Assembly: GCA_011043375.1 (NCBI GenBank)
Contig: DQYP01000205.1
Coordinates: 1-7,235 of the forward strand
Length of the DNA: 7,235 nucleotides
Direction of reading: 5' to 3'
Origin: Thermotogaceae bacterium
Lineage (GTDB): Bacteria > Thermotogota > Thermotogae > B21-G9 > HyVt-16
The notes under the pieces: model-generated
What the model saw: the letters and a program-made list of their open reading frames with translations, nothing else
The model's database searches: none
What the model was told of the DNA's origin: nothing
Part shown: positions 5,892 to 7,235 of the stretch, in pieces
Layout of the letters: each line of letters starts with the position of its first letter
How positions within the stretch are numbered: position 1 is the stretch's first letter
Made by a program: the position numbers and the translations under genes

Positions 5892-6905
5892 ATGCAAAGC
5901 AACAATGAAAAAATTTTAGAGGTAAAAAACTTGAAAGTGTATTTCGATACAGAAGCTGGTATGGTCAAGGCTTTGGAAGATGTTTCCTATACGATATATA
6001 AAGGTGAGGTCTTGGGATTGGTTGGAGAGACAGGGTCAGGAAAGTCCATATCTTCACAGGCAATAATGGGATTAATACCTCAACCACCGGGAAAGATATT
6101 GGGAGGACAGGTATTATTCGAAGAAGAGGATCTATTGAAAAAAAGCAAAAAAGAACTGAGAGAAATTCGTGGAACTAAAATCGCCATGATATTCCAAGAG
6201 CCCATGACCTCTTTGAATCCTGTTTTCACAATAGAACAACAAATGATGGATGTTTTGATGGCTCACAATGGACTGACAAAAGCACAAGCAAAGGAAAAAA
6301 TACTCGATGCCTTGAACAAGGTTAGATTACAAGATCCAGATATAATTCTAAAGAAGTACCCACATCAATTATCCGGTGGAATGCGTCAAAGAATAATGAT
6401 AGCTATGGCACTTTCATGTAATCCATCCCTTCTAATCGCTGATGAACCAACCACAGCCCTTGATGTTACAATACAGAATCAGATACTTGGGCTTTTAAAA
6501 GATGCTCAGAAAAATTATGGATTGAGTGTTCTATTGATAACCCACGACCTCGGTATTGTTGCACAAATGTGTGACCATGTGGCGGTAATGTACGCAGGTT
6601 ATATTGTTGAATACGGAACAATAAATCAAATATTTGGAAATCCCTTGCATCCATACACTAAAGGCCTTTTGAGCGCTATTCCTCCTATAAAGGGAAATGC
6701 AAAAAGATTGAGAGTTATAAGGGGGCAAGTCCCTGATCTCATACATCCTCCATCAGGCTGTAGATTTCATCCAAGATGTGACAACTTCATAGAAGGTGTA
6801 TGTAATGTGGAGGTCCCAAGGCTCAAAGAAATTAAAGGTGATTCAGGACACACCGTTGCATGTTTAAACCCTCTTAAAGGGGGGAATTTGAAAGATGAAG
6901 AATGA
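5892..6905 (+). CDS. dppD: Dipeptide/oligopeptide-type ABC transporter ATP-binding protein, DppD-like
   Basis: Cytoplasmic ATPase, expected to pair with the DppF-like protein encoded next. It has 337 residues. All motifs are present: Walker A GETGSGKS (45-52), Q-loop MIFQEPMTSLNP (99-110), signature LSGGMRQR (160-167), Walker B LLIADE (180-185) and H-loop His218 in LLITHDLG. The C-terminal oligopeptide-ABC extension (about 240 onward: NPLHPYTKGLLSAIPP, then GCRFHPRC) carries Cys290, Cys296, Cys304 and Cys324. This is the cysteine set associated with an iron-sulfur cluster in DppD/OppD proteins. The start is ATG 5892 from the AGGTGA spacing; ATG 5886, sharing its A with the dppC stop, would add two residues. 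Its 3' end overlaps the next gene by 11 bases. Confidence 0.93.
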   Translation: MQSNNEKILEVKNLKVYFDTEAGMVKALEDVSYTIYKGEVLGLVGETGSGKSISSQAIMGLIPQPPGKILGGQVLFEEEDLLKKSKKELREIRGTKIAMIFQEPMTSLNPVFTIEQQMMDVLMAHNGLTKAQAKEKILDALNKVRLQDPDIILKKYPHQLSGGMRQRIMIAMALSCNPSLLIADEPTTALDVTIQNQILGLLKDAQKNYGLSVLLITHDLGIVAQMCDHVAVMYAGYIVEYGTINQIFGNPLHPYTKGLLSAIPPIKGNAKRLRVIRGQVPDLIHPPSGCRFHPRCDNFIEGVCNVEVPRLKEIKGDSGHTVACLNPLKGGNLKDEE

Positions 6906-7235
6906 AAATATAAAGTCCATCTTGAAAATAGAGAAGCTAACGAAAAAGTTCAAGGTTTCCAATGGATTTTTAAAACCCAAGAGCTCCATAACACCTGTGA
7001 ATAAGATCTCTTTCGATGTTAAAGAGGGCGAAGCACTTGGCCTCGTTGGAGAATCTGGTTGTGGTAAAACCACGACTGGACGGATGATCGTCAAGTTACT
7101 ACAACCAAGTGCTGGAAGGATATTTTTTGAAAATGTTGACATAACACATATGAAAGAGAAAGAGTTCAAAAGATACAGGAAAAATATTCAGATAGTATTT
7201 CAAGATCCATTTTCTTCACTAAACCCCAGAATGAC
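6895..7235 (+). CDS. dppF: Dipeptide/oligopeptide-type ABC transporter ATP-binding protein, DppF-like (partial, C-terminus off window)
   Basis: Second ATPase of the importer, truncated by the window edge after 113 residues, so about the first third of a normal DppF/OppF. Visible are the N-terminal strand LKIEKLTKKFKV (10-21), an insert with FLKPKSSITPVNKISFDV (25-42) as is usual in the F subunit, Walker A GESGCGKTT (52-60) and the Q-loop IVFQDPFSSLNPRM (100-113, Gln103). The signature and Walker B lie beyond the edge. ATG 6895 is preceded by AGGGGGG (6878-6884) ten bases upstream, a slightly long spacing, and overlaps dppD by 11 bases in another frame, implying coupled translation. Confidence 0.92.
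   Translation, partial: MKNENIKSILKIEKLTKKFKVSNGFLKPKSSITPVNKISFDVKEGEALGLVGESGCGKTTTGRMIVKLLQPSAGRIFFENVDITHMKEKEFKRYRKNIQIVFQDPFSSLNPRM

Noticed and set aside
1..7235. CRISPR arrays, tRNA or rRNA genes, insertion sequences, attachment sites
   Set aside because: No repeated spacer pattern, no RNA-gene-like sequence and no transposase or integrase reading frame was seen; genes fill nearly all the window.

Overview
This A+T-rich window holds two divergently transcribed ABC-importer operons and nothing that looks mobile. The proteins, strong AGGAGGTG-type ribosome sites, frequent TTG starts and tight gene packing suggest a member of the Thermotogae (Thermotoga/Pseudothermotoga type). That is recognition from style and not a database result.

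Left part, minus strand (about 2195 down to 1): a three-gene operon of the SsuA/TauA/ThiY (NMT1-like) uptake class. It runs from a secreted substrate-binding protein, through an inner-membrane permease, to an ATPase that is cut by the left window edge. Both gene junctions are 4-base TTGA overlaps, where the TGA stop of one gene overlaps the TTG start of the next. The substrate is unknown. No TPP or other riboswitch is recognisable in the leader.

Middle (about 2196-2459): the divergent control region. It holds a perfect TATAAT for the minus operon with a perfect 6-bp inverted repeat over the predicted start of transcription, one or two possible promoters for the plus operon, and a 15-bp near-palindrome just downstream of them.

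Right part, plus strand (2460 to the end): a classic Dpp/Opp-type importer in the order binding protein, DppB-like permease, DppC-like permease, DppD-like ATPase, DppF-like ATPase (cut by the right edge). A hairpin terminator lies between the binding-protein gene and the first permease gene, probably so that the binding protein is made in excess. The remaining genes are packed with a 7-base gap, short spacing or overlap. Such systems take up short peptides, but in Thermotogae close relatives often take up oligosaccharides, so the ligand cannot be assigned from sequence.

I see no undescribed biological system here. The most useful leads are the two palindromic operator candidates, the intra-operon terminator, the conserved cysteine set in the DppD-like protein, and the degenerate EAA loop of the minus-strand permease.
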